A stretch of DNA of 64,000 bases from Aradus depressus (taxonomy: Eukaryota > Arthropoda > Insecta > Hemiptera > Aradidae). Each line of letters opens with the position of its first letter. Positions within the stretch are counted from its first letter, which is position 1. This document shows, piece by piece, positions 30,026 to 41,314 of the stretch. Location of the stretch: contig OY759214.1 in assembly GCA_963662175.1 (NCBI GenBank), forward strand, positions 96,868,115-96,932,114. The letters are read 5' to 3'. A program made the translations under genes and the position numbers. Under the pieces are notes generated by a model that was given only the letters and a program-made list of their open reading frames with translations, had not been told where the DNA came from and did no database searches.

Positions 30026-30340
30026 AATAATATTAATATATTAACGTATAAGTATATATATTAATAAGGATGTAGATTTACGATAATATAATAAGCTCAG
30101 TAAAGTGTGTTTTAATATTTAAAATTCTCTCTGTTTAAATCTACATCCTTATCTGTCCACGTTGATATCTTGAAAACCAGTTTTAAAATTATCTTTCTTC
30201 TAGTTTTAGTCTGGAATATTAATGCAGTTCCTTACTTCATTGCATTTGAAAAATATGAGATGCAGTTAAATTAATGATACGTCTCATTTATTATCGTATT
30301 GAATTAATTTATTTTATTTTATACTGGAGGGAAGGAAGTT
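30026..30340. other. no recognisable feature
   Basis: AT-rich; TAAATCTACATCCTTAT occurs as an inverted pair at 30068 and 30137, about 70 bp apart, a small fold-back. Confidence 0.45.
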
Positions 30341-30540
30341 ACTCAGGCGTTGCTCAGGATATCACCTGCGATGTCATTACAGAGGATAAAAAGCTAAATC
30401 ACCCCTGGAAGTTCTAATAGGTCGAAAATTCGATGTTGATTTTTCATCGTAATTTCATTTTTTTCATCAGGCTCAACTCAAAAATCTTAAAAACTACCGA
30501 TGTAATGAATGCGTCGACATGAACGACTAAGATCATCAAT
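30341..30540 (+). repeat. F1 family fragment
   Basis: AAAATTCGATGTTGATTTTT, CAACTCAAAAATCTTAAAAA and CTACCGATGTAATGAATGCG. Confidence 0.55.
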
Positions 30541-30622
30541 GCAGCATAAAATGTTGGAATTTATTTTTATTAATGTCTATTATTCATTCTCTCAGCCAAC
30601 ACCGATCGCCTGCAATAAGAAG

Positions 30623-30857
30623 TTTATCTGGGAAGTGAAAAATCCTTGAGCACGCCGTCCTTTGGATGAGATTAAGCGATGGTCCCGAGTCTGTACAATG
30701 TCAGCTACTTGTTGAGACCCCTCCCCTAAGTGAATAAACTAGGATAGGCAACATTTGGGACTCCCACAGTAGAGTTAGCTCATGACAAAAGAGCGCTCTG
30801 GTAGTAGGCGATATGAGGTCGTAGTTAAAGCCCGGGCATGAGTCACAATAACTAACC
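30623..30857 (+). repeat. SINE-A, head-less
   Basis: ATCTGGGAAGTGAAAAATCC, GAGCACGCCGTCCTTTGGAT, AAAGAGCGCTCTGGTAGTAG, ending GAGTCACAATAACTAAC. Subfamily with AACTAAC tail. Confidence 0.85.
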
Positions 30858-30949
30858 TGACAGATATTATTTAACAGTTGTTGACTAATATATATATCTT
30901 TTGTAGTTATGGAGAGCAATTTTTAGAGATGCTATAACTCTGTGCACGT

Positions 30950-31060
30950 TGGTCGTAGGATTATCTATATAAAAATATGATATATGACATTGGACGGATA
31001 GACGGTGAACCCCCTCGACTGATCTAGCTGAAATTTTGGATATAATGCATTGTCACCGGA
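30950..31060 (+). repeat. retroposon-like domain fragment
   Basis: GGACGGATAGACGGTGAACC and GATCTAGCTGAAATTTTGGA. Similar in style to 11525 and 46145. Confidence 0.35.
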
Positions 31061-31374
31061 GTGTGTGTGACTTACATATGTACCAAGTTTCAGCTTTCTA
31101 CCTCTGTACCACTAAAACCCTCTTTTTCTGCTACATGCGACTGAGTTTCGATTCGACTACAGTCGAGTCTGAGTTGACTGAGATAATGATACCGAAGCCT
31201 GGTGATCCTGGTTCCAAGAACCTCTCAGCTCTCCAATTTGTCTTTCGTCTCTGGTCTGTAGCCTTCACCACATCCGCTTCGCATGTGTTCACTACACTAT
31301 TACTCACACTATTCTCTCTCCTCTACACTTTTTCCATCTTGCGCATTCTCTAATTCTCATTCTACTTTCCCAGA
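31061..31374. other. no recognisable feature
   Basis: Open for 105 codons on plus (31036-31353) but pyrimidine-biased and without known domains. Not called. Confidence 0.35.
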
Positions 31375-31445
31375 TATGATACGAAATGTATCGACAATAC
31401 GAAGTATAGGGGAATGTATGTAATCGGTGAAAAATTCGATTTGGA

Positions 31446-31850
31446 GTTTTTATTTCACAGGATGTCAAATATAAAAAAGTCTGACCTCTCACAGATTTTT
31501 ATTGGGAATAATAGCTAGCCGGCTTTCGAGGTTTCCCTCATCATCAGGCAGTCTACAAAAGAACCATCCATAATATAATATGTAATATAGCAAAGATAAA
31601 TAATTAAATTGAAAAACATTTTTTTGATTAAACATACCTGGTAAAAAATTAAAAATTTTGAATAGAACTAAATAATATAATAAAAATAAATAAATAACAA
31701 TCTAAAACATTAACAATTTAAAATATCATGGATGGGGACAGACGAGTTATCCCTGTCCACCATCTGAGTCACAACTGGGAGAACGGTGTACGTGAGACTG
31801 GACAAACCTCCCATCCCCTCTCTAGAGTTGAGGAGGGGGAACTAATTATT
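31446..31850 (-). mobile_element. hammerhead unit arm plus spacer
   Basis: Minus-strand arm with the ends and core of the 2466-2963 family, followed by the spacer (CATGGATGGGGACAGACGAG...CCTCTCTAGAGTTGAGGAGG) shared with 850-1040. Confidence 0.65.
31511..31552 (-). ncRNA. hammerhead-like core
   Basis: CTGATGA (31541-31547, minus), T, GAGG..CCTC stem II with loop GAAA, GAA, palindromic AGCCGGCT, A. Same layout as 2871, different stem II loop. Confidence 0.55.
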
Positions 31851-32815
31851 CAATTAACTTTTCGCTCCCCCTCGAAAACCAGTCGATCGTTTCCACTAAT
31901 ATTAGTTGACTTACATACCTAGGGCTCCTAAATTCTCATGCTAAATTTTGTATCGATAAATTCATTACATCGGCAGTCATAAGGGTTTTTGAATCTGTAC
32001 CTCCCCTGATCCCCCCCTTCCCATCAGCAGATATTGCTGAAATTTAGCAGGTTACGCCCTCGTTGGGTTTTAACTTTAAATATGAAATTTCATGTCGATA
32101 CATTCATTACTTCGGCAGTTATTGAGTTTTTGAGTTGAACCCCTCCTCTAATCCCCCTTTTTTTCTGTCAATTCCGCTGAAAATTAATAAGTGTCGTCCC
32201 TGGGGTTTTGAATTCACATATGAAAGTTTGTGTCGATACATTCATCACAACGACAGTTATTAGAGTTTCTGAGTTAAGTAATTATTTAATTCCCCCTCTC
32301 TTTTGGTCGATTTGGCTGAAAATCGATAGGTGTAGGATGTAACTTCTCATTGAATTTTTGAGCGATTTCATAACTCTCCCTGTACATCGTATAGCTGGGG
32401 GGAGTAAAAACATTCTGTCGATAACTCCTGATAGAATAAATGTATCGACAAAAATTTTTAGGCGTGTATCCAGACCCTTTAAGGACAACGACTATTGATT
32501 TTCAACCAAATCGGGCTTAACACAAAAATCCTAATAACTGCCGATATAATGAATGTATCAACAACCCCAAAAGATGGCACCTATCAATTTTCCGGGGATT
32601 CTGTCGAAGGGAGAGAGGCCCGATTTAAATACCTTAATAACTGTTGATGTAGTGGATATATCGATACAAAATTTAGTATGAGGATTTAGTAGCCACTGTG
32701 TCAAATGTTATGTTATAGCCCAAACGGTCGATTGGCTTTGGAGGGAGAGCGGAAACGTAATCGATTTAATTATGTTGTAGAAGTACATAGCTGTTGATTC
32801 ACTGCCGACTTCTTT
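31842..32815. repeat. F1 inverted dimer
   Basis: A minus-oriented copy (CAATTAACTTTTCGCTCCCC at 31851 to CATAACTCTCCCTGTACATC near 32390) meets a plus-oriented copy at ~32405. The plus copy ends GTTGATTCACTGCCGACTTC near 32810. The A ends face each other. Confidence 0.75.
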
Positions 32816-33220
32816 TTTTAACTTACTATAGTAATTTTTAGCACCGCAGTCTGATGGGAATTGGACGAACGAACCTTTTACCCATGGACAATGTTTACCA
32901 CGAAACTCTGTCTGCAACTTCCATGTTTAACATGTCTATAAATGTGCAAATATTTACAAATCAACCTTTATCTGTTCTGTTTGCAATTTTTCTCACGATA
33001 AGATTGATAAGTACCATCTTTGATCAAATATTTATTTAAACTTATCCATTGATAGTAGCAACGTTTTCATTTGATTATATTTCAATTAATTACGTTTTGT
33101 TGTGACAAGTAATATCCGAAATTTCTGTTAGATAACAAAATATCCTATTATCCTTGATCTCCACATTTCTTCCCGCGGCTCGGACTTTTCATATGTTTAT
33201 TCATTATTTATTTACTTGTT
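32816..33220. other. no recognisable feature
   Basis: AT-rich sequence. The short open frames at 32854-33039 and 33154-33339 have no family signature except the GC-rich end described next. Confidence 0.35.
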
Positions 33221-33233
33221 ACATTCTTATATC

Positions 33234-33340
33234 TATCTCGGTCTGCTTCCACTGCTGGTCAGAGGCTAGGCAGATCCAGGGGGTACGGGGCATCACCTGG
33301 GAGTACCTCGCGGGGGTGTTCCGGGAGTCTCTGAGCTGAA
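33234..33340 (+). CDS. possible terminal exon (unidentified)
   Basis: TCTCGGTCTGCTTCCACTG then CTGGTCAG is an acceptable acceptor, followed by ~75 GC-rich bases in an AT-rich region. One frame reads RQIQGVRGITWEYLAGVFRE, then SLS and a stop. An AT-rich 3' flank follows with AATAAA near 33643. I do not recognise the peptide, and no upstream exon or donor is visible. It may equally be a chance GC island or a transposon scrap. Confidence 0.25.
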
Positions 33341-33655
33341 GAGTTGTTTTTCTTATGATTTATCATATTATTTTGTACTTACTTTTCTTTATTTTGTTTT
33401 ATGATTTCTTTATGTATTTTACTTTTTTCACATTTATTTAATTTATTTTGTAAAGTTATTTTGTAATAATTATTTTGATTATATGTATTAATTTGTGTAT
33501 ACTTTATATTATTATTCTTGTTTTTTTATTATTATTTTATTTTTTCTTATTTTGTGTATATTCTCATTTATTTTATATATTTTTTATACTCTCTTATCAA
33601 ATTTACTTATGTTTCGAATTTTAACTGATTGTAAATATACCAAATAAAAGCAAAA
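33341..33655 (+). other. T-rich stretch, possible 3' UTR
   Basis: Follows the possible exon and ends CCAAATAAAAGCAAAAAAAT, which contains a polyadenylation-type hexamer. Only meaningful if the exon is real. Confidence 0.25.
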
Positions 33656-33696
33656 AAATAAGCTAAGAAAAAAAGTATATATATATATGAGGCTAT

Positions 33697-33915
33697 CAGT
33701 GCAAAAGTGGCCTAACCCACCCACTTGTTCAATTGAGATAAATGGATTTTTTCTTTCGGCTGTTTTTCAAATTTTTACTGCGCATGCAACTTTGTCGCAA
33801 TTCTTTTCAATTTTTAGTCAGTATTACAAAATGAAACTAATTACTATTTTAAATGTTAATTGGCTCCATATTTTTGTCTTTAAGAGAAAAAAATGTGGGA
33901 TAGGCCACTTTTGCA
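33697..33915. mobile_element. MITE with ~20-bp TIRs
   Basis: CAGTGCAAAAGTGGCCTAAC at the left and GGATAGGCCACTTTTGCA at the right are inverted. The terminus resembles that of the MITE at 41315 (CAGTGCACAAGTGAACCAAG). Right boundary uncertain by ~10 bp. Confidence 0.65.
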
Positions 33916-34227
33916 ATTTCTTGATTCCAACTAGTTGACTGATCAGTGTAGGTTAGGCCGCTTTGTTTTTGACTAGTTGGCAAGATTTAGGGAAGAATAA
34001 CTGGTTGGACCCCCCTTACCAACCAGAAAAAGAATTAATAATAAAATAAAATTACCAATATAATATAAGAGTACAACGAGAAATATTATTAAATGAAATA
34101 AGTATAGATTAAGTTAACAAATTATAGCGAATGAATGATGAATACTTTATTTACCTCTTCACTTTCAAGGCATTCTAGTATCGACTGAGCCGTCTATCAG
34201 AATAGAGGGTCATAAAAAATAAAAATA

Positions 34228-34437
34228 AAAGAGGGCCATGGTGGCCGTGCGGGCTAGAGCGTAAGGCTTTGGTCGCTTGGTCACACCATGGTTTGCGGGT
34301 TCGAATCCCGTCTGGGAGTGAGTTTTATTTCGTAGATAGAACAACCTCCCGGGGCCATGGATGTCGTAAATAACTGATGTAACACATTGACATGGCTAAT
34401 ATGCACCGTACATAAAGCCAAAAAAAAAAAAAAAAAT
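34228..34437 (+). repeat. SINE-B, tRNA(Ser/Leu)-like head, poly(A)
   Basis: TGGCCGTGCGGGCTAGAGCG (A-box region), a long variable-arm-like stretch, GCGGGTTCGAATCCCG (B box), then GGGAGTGAGTTTTATTTCGT and a poly(A) tail. The minus copy at 41630-41838 confirms the family. Class II tRNA origin is inferred from the box sequences and spacing. Confidence 0.85.
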
Positions 34438-34619
34438 AATAATAAAAGTTCATTCATACTAAATAAAGTAAATTCCTGGACAATTGTACCAATAAGACAA
34501 TAAAAAATAAGTTTAAGAAAGTAAAAAGAAAATAATAATAATAAGACAGAAAATAGAAATAGCAATAACAATTGTAATAAAATGGAACAATAAACTATAG
34601 ACTGTAATAAGAAAAACAA

Positions 34620-35239
34620 GGAACAATTGTAAAGGTTTTTTTAAATATATTATTTAGTACCTAATTAAATTGTTCTATAAGAAAGGCCCTGTATTTGGTA
34701 GGATCCTGTATGAATAGACAGAGTGAGTGTCAGTCATTGCCATTGAGTATCTAGATGGACTCCTGTAGAGAGAAGCTGGCCCTGCTCAGGTACCGCAGCC
34801 TCCACTCTGCCAGAAGTGGTGTTAGATTGGAAAGTTGTGAGATCTCTACCGCAAAAACGATTGTAGCTATGGACTTGAAATTTGGAATGAAGAAGTCTCA
34901 TGTGCTAATTTAGATCTGGTCAGATTTTGGCCAAAATCTTACTTAAATTTAGGCCATTTTACTTCGAAGCCTAAGTACATTTTACAAGATATCGCTTATA
35001 TTTATGTCCTAATCAAAAATATTTTCAAGTAAAAGTTATAAAGAAAACTGAAATACATATTTTATATAAAATACGATTTTTTGAAGGTCGTCCGGTTTTC
35101 GAAATACATGCCGAAAACCGTCTTGAAATGTAGGTTAGAAACACCTAAAAACCGTTAGTCTTATCAAAAAATAGGTTCCTACCAAAAATATTCCTCATTA
35201 AATTTCCAATGGGTTATAACCTCAGATTTGAGATAGCAT
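34620..35239. repeat. unclassified repeat (partial copy near 44510)
   Basis: TCGAAATACATGCCGAAAAC, CGTCTTGAAATG and ACCGTTAGTCTTATCAAAAA reappear inverted at 44520-44725. The first ~200 bp have no match in the window. Confidence 0.45.
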
Positions 35240-36115
35240 CAATACGATCAAAGTTATAATACACAAGTAATCAGTCGGAGAGAAGTGGATTGTTTAGCTT
35301 TGAAGGGAGAGAAGGGTTTGATTTGTGTTGGGGAATTACATAGCCTGTGATTCACTGACGACTTCACACTTTTGACCGATGGTATAACTTCCCCTATACT
35401 TCGGGGGAAGTAATAACAATATGCAGTCATTGTTAGTGGAAACTTGGTGCTGTCTGGAGGGAGGGAAGGTTTATCGTTGTGTGCGTGGAGCGGAGGTTCA
35501 TAACCCCAGCTCACTCCCCCCCCCCCCCCCCCCCCCCCCCTAGGTCTTTAATAAAAGAGGTCTCAAGTATCAAGGTCTTTCTGTCACTAGCCACTACTCT
35601 CCTCAGTCTCTGCAACAGCCTGGGGTGCTTCCTTGAACAAGAAGGCAATGATATTACCGATCGAGAGGTCTTGCGTCAACAATCTGAACATTCAACGCCT
35701 GAGCCTTACTACAGCATTTCTAAAGAGAAAGTCGTCAGTGAATCACCGACAATGTACTTCCACAGCACGAATTGATCAACTAAGTTTTCACTCTCTCCTT
35801 GGAGTTTTTGGGTTAAGACCCAAAGGGGGGAGGGGGGGTATACAAAAACCTAAAGACGACACCTATCAATTGTTAACCTACTTTGATGGGAGGAGGGGTC
35901 ATAATGACTGCCTGGGTAGTGAACATATCGGCACGAAATTTCGTATTTTGATCCTAAACCACATAAAGACGACACCTATTAATTTTTAACCTACTCGGAT
36001 AAAGGGAGGGGTCATAATAGTCTGTCCAGTGGACATTTAATTTGAGTACTCTGAAATCCTTGATTAATAATAACACATACTGATTTTCAACTAAATGTGG
36101 GGAAGTTTGTTGCCA
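35240..36115. repeat. F1 copies in both orientations
   Basis: A plus B end (GGGAATTACATAGCC, GATTCACTGACGACTT) and A-end palindrome near 35395, then a minus copy (GTCGTCAGTGAATCACCGAC, 35731) and plus units (GACGACACCTATCAATT, 35850; GACGACACCTATTAATTTTT, 35963). A C25 tract lies at 35516-35540. Confidence 0.6.
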
Positions 36116-36685
36116 GTGATGATTCATGGACTACTTTTTTTGCTGTTCTCATATTTTTCTGTCTCTACTAGAATCTAGAATCTTGTTGTCTTTACATTGG
36201 AAAAGTACTTATTCCTAAGTCACGTTTTAAAAGTTCCTTTTAGCCTTTAACTCATGCAGTTGTAAAAAAGTCAAAGGCCTCATAAAAATGTTGAATTACA
36301 GGGGGGGGGGAGTCATTCTAATGCTCTTCTATGATTTATTGGATAGTGAGAACGTGCCTTCAGCAGGGGAGCCCCCAACAAAAAAATGTCCACGCCTTGG
36401 ATACGCTTTCTCTTAGTTCCCTTGGGGACACGGGTGTCATCCCGGAGCCCATCCATCTTTCAAAAGTACATTTCCTTCTGCCCCCAGGTATGTCTGTCAC
36501 ATTTCACATCAGAAAGTTTTTGGCTACAAAGTTACCAAATTGGTTAAAAGTTTTCATCCTCTTCCCTCATTTCACTTCTTAATTCTTGTAAATTTATTCT
36601 GTCAGCTGTTTGTACTAGTAATAAGTTTTAAATTCCATTCTATCAAATGTTTGTTCCAGTGTATAATAATGCAACTAGTATATAG
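36116..36685. other. unassigned
   Basis: No repeat recognised. ATTTCCTTCTGCCCCCAG followed by GTATGT at 36487 is a third acceptor-donor juxtaposition on the plus strand, with a weaker pyrimidine tract context than the other two. Confidence 0.3.
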
Positions 36686-36686
36686 A

Positions 36687-36998
36687 GGGCGCCGGTAGCT
36701 CAGTGGTATGCGTGCTTATCTTCTGAGCTCAAGATCGTGGGTTCAAAACCAAGCCGAGGCCCTTAGTTTATTTTGGGAGATACGCCGTCCTTCGGATGGG
36801 AAGTTAAGCGATGGTCCCGAGCCTGTACGATGTCAGGTACTCGTCAAAAAGACGCATACCCTAGGTGAATAAAAAATTAGGACTCCCACAGTAGAGTCGG
36901 GCTCATGACCACCAGAGTGACGAAAGAGCGCTCTGGTAGTAGGTGATGTGACCTCATAGTTAAAGCCCGGGCATGAGTCAGAAAACCTAACCTAACCT
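36687..36998 (+). repeat. SINE-A, full length, CCTAA tail
   Basis: GGCGCCGGTAGCTCAGTGGT head, B box altered (GGGTTCAAAACC), short body deletion, AAAGAGCGCTCTGGTAGTAG, tail AACCTAACCTAACC. Confidence 0.92.
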
Positions 36999-37019
36999 GT
37001 ATCTAGTATAGGGGAAGTT

Positions 37020-37775
37020 ATGTAACAAGTTTTAAATTCCATTCTATCAAATGTTTGTCCCAATATATAATATGTTTTCTATTTTCGTTATTTTCTATTT
37101 ATCTAGTTAAGCGAAAACCAAAACGATAACTCTCGATAAAATGAACATATCGACTCGAAATAGGGGGCGTCAGCAACTAAGAGATAGTGTGCATGACGAC
37201 TGAACCTGAAGATCGAAACCCGGCCGAGGCCCCTAGATTCTTTATTTGGTAAAAAAAAAAAACCTTGAGTACTCCATCCATCGGATGAGACGTTAAGCGA
37301 GGGTCCCTATCCTAGGTAAATAAAGCAGGGTAGACAAACTTCCATAGGTGATTTGGGCTCTTTGTCACCACCAGAGCGACGAAAGAGCGCTCTCTAGGCT
37401 TTATGCACAAAGTAAGAACTTTTCACAGCTGCCGATGGTGGAGGATGACACCTATCGATTTTGTGTCAAATCGATCAAAGGAAGGAGCGAGACTGGGAGA
37501 GGGGGTGCTTGACTCAAAACCTCCAATAGTTGTCGATGTATTGAATGAATCGTCACGAGATTTGTAAATCCAAAACCCCATAAGTTCGAATCAAAAACGT
37601 TTATAACTGCCGATGTAATGAATATATATCAACACAAAAAAAAAACGAGGATGCAGTTGACCTATGTAAGTCAACTATTGATATTTATCGAAAACAGTCG
37701 ATTAGTTTGGGAGGGAGAGCGAAAACATTTGTTTAATTTGTGTTTTACATTGCCCAGTAGTTCCCCGACGAGTTT
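37020..37775 (+). repeat. F1 fragments around a decayed SINE-A
   Basis: GATAACTCTCGATAAAATGA (37124), GACACCTATCGATTTTGTG (37447), and TCGATTAGTTTGGGAGGGAG (37698) are F1 words in plus order. The SINE-A at 37165-37400 separates them. Confidence 0.55.
37165..37400 (+). repeat. SINE-A, decayed
   Basis: GATCGAAACCCGGCCGAGGC, ACTCCATCCATCGGATGAGA, CGAAAGAGCGCTCTCTAGGC. Head mutated, 3' end lost. Confidence 0.7.
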
Positions 37776-38277
37776 TATTTGTATACTCCACTAAAATGTT
37801 GCTGCTTCGTTGGTTGTCATCTAGACTCCTACAAAAAAAAAAAAAAAAAAAAAATGTAGTATCCCTGCAATTCGTATATCGGGCAAGATTGAACCTGTTT
37901 ATAATCCTTCATGGTGTATTGAGCAACTTTGGAGGAATGTAGCTGGATATAAGAGCGAGTGAGCTCCGGAGCTGACCTACCGTAATCTGACCTCCGATAT
38001 CCTTGTCTCTCCGTGTCAGTCCCGTATTGTCTTTTTGGCTATCTCCTTGTTTTGCCACTCCCCCGTAACACCAAGTCACATTTAGACTCCAATCACTCAA
38101 CGCTTACCTCACTAATCCTATTATAAAGACATAATTCCATTTATAATTCTCACTTTGTTCTTATTATTTATCTGTATAGGTTTCCAAAGCGTGATAAACT
38201 TACCACTAGTGTTATATATTTATTGGTAGTATTGTTGTGTACACCTAGGGACCTAAGCAGCCAATGCTTTTATCTCT
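37776..38277. other. unassigned
   Basis: 37900-38095 is fairly free of stops in one plus frame and more GC-balanced, but shows no recognisable domain. Confidence 0.25.
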
Positions 38278-38425
38278 TCCCTGTTAGCTCTACTGTGGAA
38301 GTCCTAAATTTTGCCTACACAGGTTTAGTTACCTAATGGGTCATTAGCGAGTACCTAACGTCACACCGACTCGTGACCATTGCTTAACGTGCCATCCGAA
38401 GGACGGCGTGCTCAAGGTTTTAACC
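38225..38425 (-). repeat. SINE-A subfamily with alternative 3' end
   Basis: The SINE body (CCATCCGAAGGACGGCGTGC ... CTACTGTGGAAGTCC) is joined to CCCTGTTAGCT...CACCTAGGGACCTAAGCAG instead of the usual AGAGCGCTCT centre. The same junction recurs at 48990, so it is a true variant. Confidence 0.75.
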
Positions 38426-38462
38426 TACCCCCATGTACTATGGTGAGGTTCCTTTCTCATTA

Positions 38463-38597
38463 GCTGGATGGAGGAAAGCTAGCCGATGATATTACCTTTG
38501 AGCCCCGTGATCCCTCCTTATATTACCTCTTCTTTCATGACTGGGGTTTTGAGATCCCCATTTCCCATATCCCATCCCCCCCTCTTGAATGATTGAA
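38463..38597 (+). other. open protein-like stretch, no start codon
   Basis: 44 codons read LDGGKLADDITFEPRD then SLYYLFFHDWGFEIPIS to a stop, preceded by an acceptor-like TTCCTTTCTCATTAG. Family unknown; could be a transposon remnant or an exon. Confidence 0.2.
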
Positions 38598-38770
38598 CCT
38601 TCCTGTAAGATCTTCTTCCATCTATCGTATCGCATTAACTTTTTTTCATGATCTGACTTGATGCAACAAGGTTCAATATTTATAAATTTATAATAATAGT
38701 ATTTATTTTCGTTAAACTAAAACATGGTAATAGGATACGTCATAAAAATATATTCATTAAAATAGCTTAT

Positions 38771-39052
38771 AGTTAGCGTCAGTAGCTCAGTGGTATGCGT
38801 GCTTGCTTACTGAGCTCAAGGTCGCGGGTTCGAAACCAGCCGAGGCCGGAAACCCTTGAGCATGCCGGATGAGTCTTTAAGCGATGGTCCCGTGTCTGTA
38901 CGATATTAGGTACTCGTTCAAGACCCCTTACATTAGGTGAATAAAAATTTAGGAGAGTCGTGTTTATGTATACTAGAGTGACGAAAAAGCGCTCCGGTAG
39001 CATGCGATATGACCTTGTATTTAAAGCCCAGACATGAGTCACAGTAACTTAC
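38771..39052 (+). repeat. SINE-A with head
   Basis: AGCGTCAGTAGCTCAGTGGT, CGCGGGTTCGAAACCAG, body deletion, GACGAAAAAGCGCTCCGGTA, tail GAGTCACAGTAACTTAC. The central palindrome is mutated. Confidence 0.85.
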
Positions 39053-39489
39053 TAATAACCATATCATACTCTAATGAATGACTTAAAGTTTATCAGAAGT
39101 TCTGGAAGAAATATTTCACGTTCAATAATTTATACTTATTTTTCTTAATAATTATTATTTTGCAACATGCATGGTTCTTCATGCAGATAATAAATACATG
39201 ATGTTTTTGTATTTTGTTTTTAAGACACAAACAAGTCAGTGACACTAAATCACACATTTAATGAGATAATTAAATGCCAAGACGTATTATAGTACAGAAA
39301 AACATGTTCGTCGTTGACCGGACAAGGTCGACACAATGTTTTCAATTTTGTATTTTTTTTTATTATGTCATCTCCTTACAACAATTCGTTAAATACTAAA
39401 AAAAATGTTACCAAAATAGTAAATAATAATATAAATGTGAGAAACTAGTTCAGTTACTACGAGGTTAGTGTATTTATAGTTAGTTTGAA
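39053..39489. other. no recognisable feature
   Basis: AT-rich, no assigned element. Confidence 0.4.
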
Positions 39490-39618
39490 CTAGTTGAGAT
39501 CATATCGCCTACTACCAGAGTGCTCTTTCGTCACCCTGGTTGGTGGACATGAGCCCGACTCTATTGTGGGATTCCTAAATTTACCATACGTTTACTACCA
39601 TATACGTTTATTCACCAG
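39490..39618 (-). repeat. SINE-A fragment
   Basis: AGATCATATCGCCTACTACC, AGTGCTCTTTCGTCACCCTG, GACATGAGCCCGACTCTATT. 3' half only. Confidence 0.75.
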
Positions 39619-39882
39619 AGAATAATACAGTTGGAAATATTTCAAAGCAATGTTTAAACTGTGAGGCATAGCAACTAATTTTAAAATATCGTTCTGTTAT
39701 AAATTTTTTTTTTTTCTTCAATTTTGTAATTTTGTATTTATTTAAATGTCTTGGATGTTGAAAGAGAAATCATTCGTCAATGACACTCCATTATCTTGTT
39801 AATACGGATGAGAAAAAGAAATTAAAATATATATTTATAGTTAATAATAAAGAAACATAAAACGTTTGTAGATGATTAGTCT

Positions 39883-40165
39883 TCAATCCACTAGTGGGTC
39901 TCGAGGCCATTGCCGCCTCAGTCTCCGAACATGAACATTAGGAAGGGTTCTTGTGGCAAGTCTGCGGACTAAAGGATTAGTGTGAAAGGAAAGGGTAGAA
40001 TGAAATTTTCTGTAGCGGGATTTAATTACAACCCTTACAAAAGGAATCTGCACGTCACTGTGAAGGATAGCATTAGAGACGTTTGTGATTTTACGAAGGA
40101 TACGGGATTGTAGGGTTTGGATTTTATAAGAATTCAAGGTTTAGTTGAGCCCCAGAGCTGTTATT
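39883..40165 (-). pseudogene. Jockey-type LINE ORF2 C-terminus
   Basis: Minus strand ALWGSTKP, then after a frame break YKIQTLQSRILRKITN, ILHSDVQIPFVRVVI, LSFHTNPLVRRLATR and RRLRRQWPRDPL before the stop. LWG, IQxxQSxxLRxI, LHxDLxIPxV, HxNPL and RRLRR are the ordered blocks at the end of Jockey-clade ORF2 proteins, downstream of the RT domain. 5'-truncated; the only clear break is near the LWG block. Confidence 0.85.
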
Positions 40166-40792
40166 GATAGTTGTTTTTTATTAAATAAGATATAATAAAA
40201 AAAATAAAATGTATGTAATTTGGCATAACAGGACTTTCATACTTGCATTACTGGGTGTATGTAAATCACTATCACAATTACGGTATAAGAAAGTCATGTT
40301 ATGTCCCTTTATTGTTCTGGGTGCTATGGGGGTTATGGCACATAACATATTCTATGTTGTGTATGTTTTTGTTGTTATTTTATTATCCCATAATGCTTAA
40401 TCATAATATTATATATATTATTATATATAATATAATATTATATATATTATTATATATAATATTATAATATTATTATATATAATATTATAATATTATATAT
40501 TTTCTTTTAGGCCCCAAAGGAGGTTATAAATTTTTTGATTGCTCGAATATTTAACCAGTTGATAAACGTCTCATAAGGATGTACACTATGTTTATATACC
40601 GATGGATAGTAGTCTTCTAGTAAATCATTTGAAAATTCGTCAGGTCGTTAGACTTGATGTTAAATGGACTCTGGGATTAACCAGAAGAAACCATCTGACG
40701 ATGAACTGCGAAGAAATGGCTTCGACCTTAAAAACTGGTTCTTCCTCCGGTCTCATATAATAGCCTAACACAGAAGTTTTGGTGACCCAAAA
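40166..40792. other. unassigned, AT palindromes
   Basis: 40220-40310 has an inverted ATAACAGGACTTTCATAC / GTATAAGAAAGTCATGTTAT pair. 40403-40500 is a nested (TATAATAT)n palindrome. 40690 has CTGACGATG but no hammerhead stems. Confidence 0.4.
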
Positions 40793-40910
40793 TAAAGATT
40801 TAGGACTCCCATAGTAGAATGAGTCCCGTGTCTACCAGAGCGCTCTGGTAGTAGGCGATATGACCTCGTAGTTAAAGCCCGGGCATGAGTCCATAATAAC
40901 TAACAAATAA
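40793..40910 (+). repeat. SINE-A 3' fragment
   Basis: ATTTAGGACTCCCATAGTAG, CCAGAGCGCTCTGGTAGTAG, AGCCCGGGCATGAGTCC and AATAACTAAC. Confidence 0.8.
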
Positions 40911-41314
40911 ACTTCTAGAATTTCTGCCGAACTTTCTGCACTGAATGTGACTTCTTCACATTATTAGTGAGTTGATGTGTAGCTAAATTTGAGTAAAGAT
41001 TTGATACTAAAACTAAATGTGACTAAACTAATAAAATAACATTTAAATTATTTGCACTAAAACAAACTGAAATATTATATCGTAAACACAAACACGCTTG
41101 CGACATTCAGCGATGCAATGCTTATCTTTCTAAATTCTTATTAACTTTCCCTTCCTGTCATTTTCTTCCTTAATTTTCCTTCGAATTATCTCTCAAAATA
41201 AATTTTGTAAGCTTGGTCATCTACAACCTTTTTGTTTTATATTTTATCGTTTAATTTTTAATTTTGTAATCTATAAAAATATATACTATTTAAAAGACAT
41301 ATATATTTGGAGGT
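40911..41314. other. no recognisable feature
   Basis: AT-rich sequence without repeats I can name. Confidence 0.4.

Noticed and set aside
36687..36760. Functional tRNA gene
   Set aside because: A and B boxes are present here and in other SINE-A/B heads, but the acceptor stems do not pair as in a tRNA and each is joined to a SINE body repeated across the window.
40685..40745. Hammerhead-like CTGACGATG at 40690
   Set aside because: No stem II pairing leads to a GAAA at the right distance; only the seven-base core matches.
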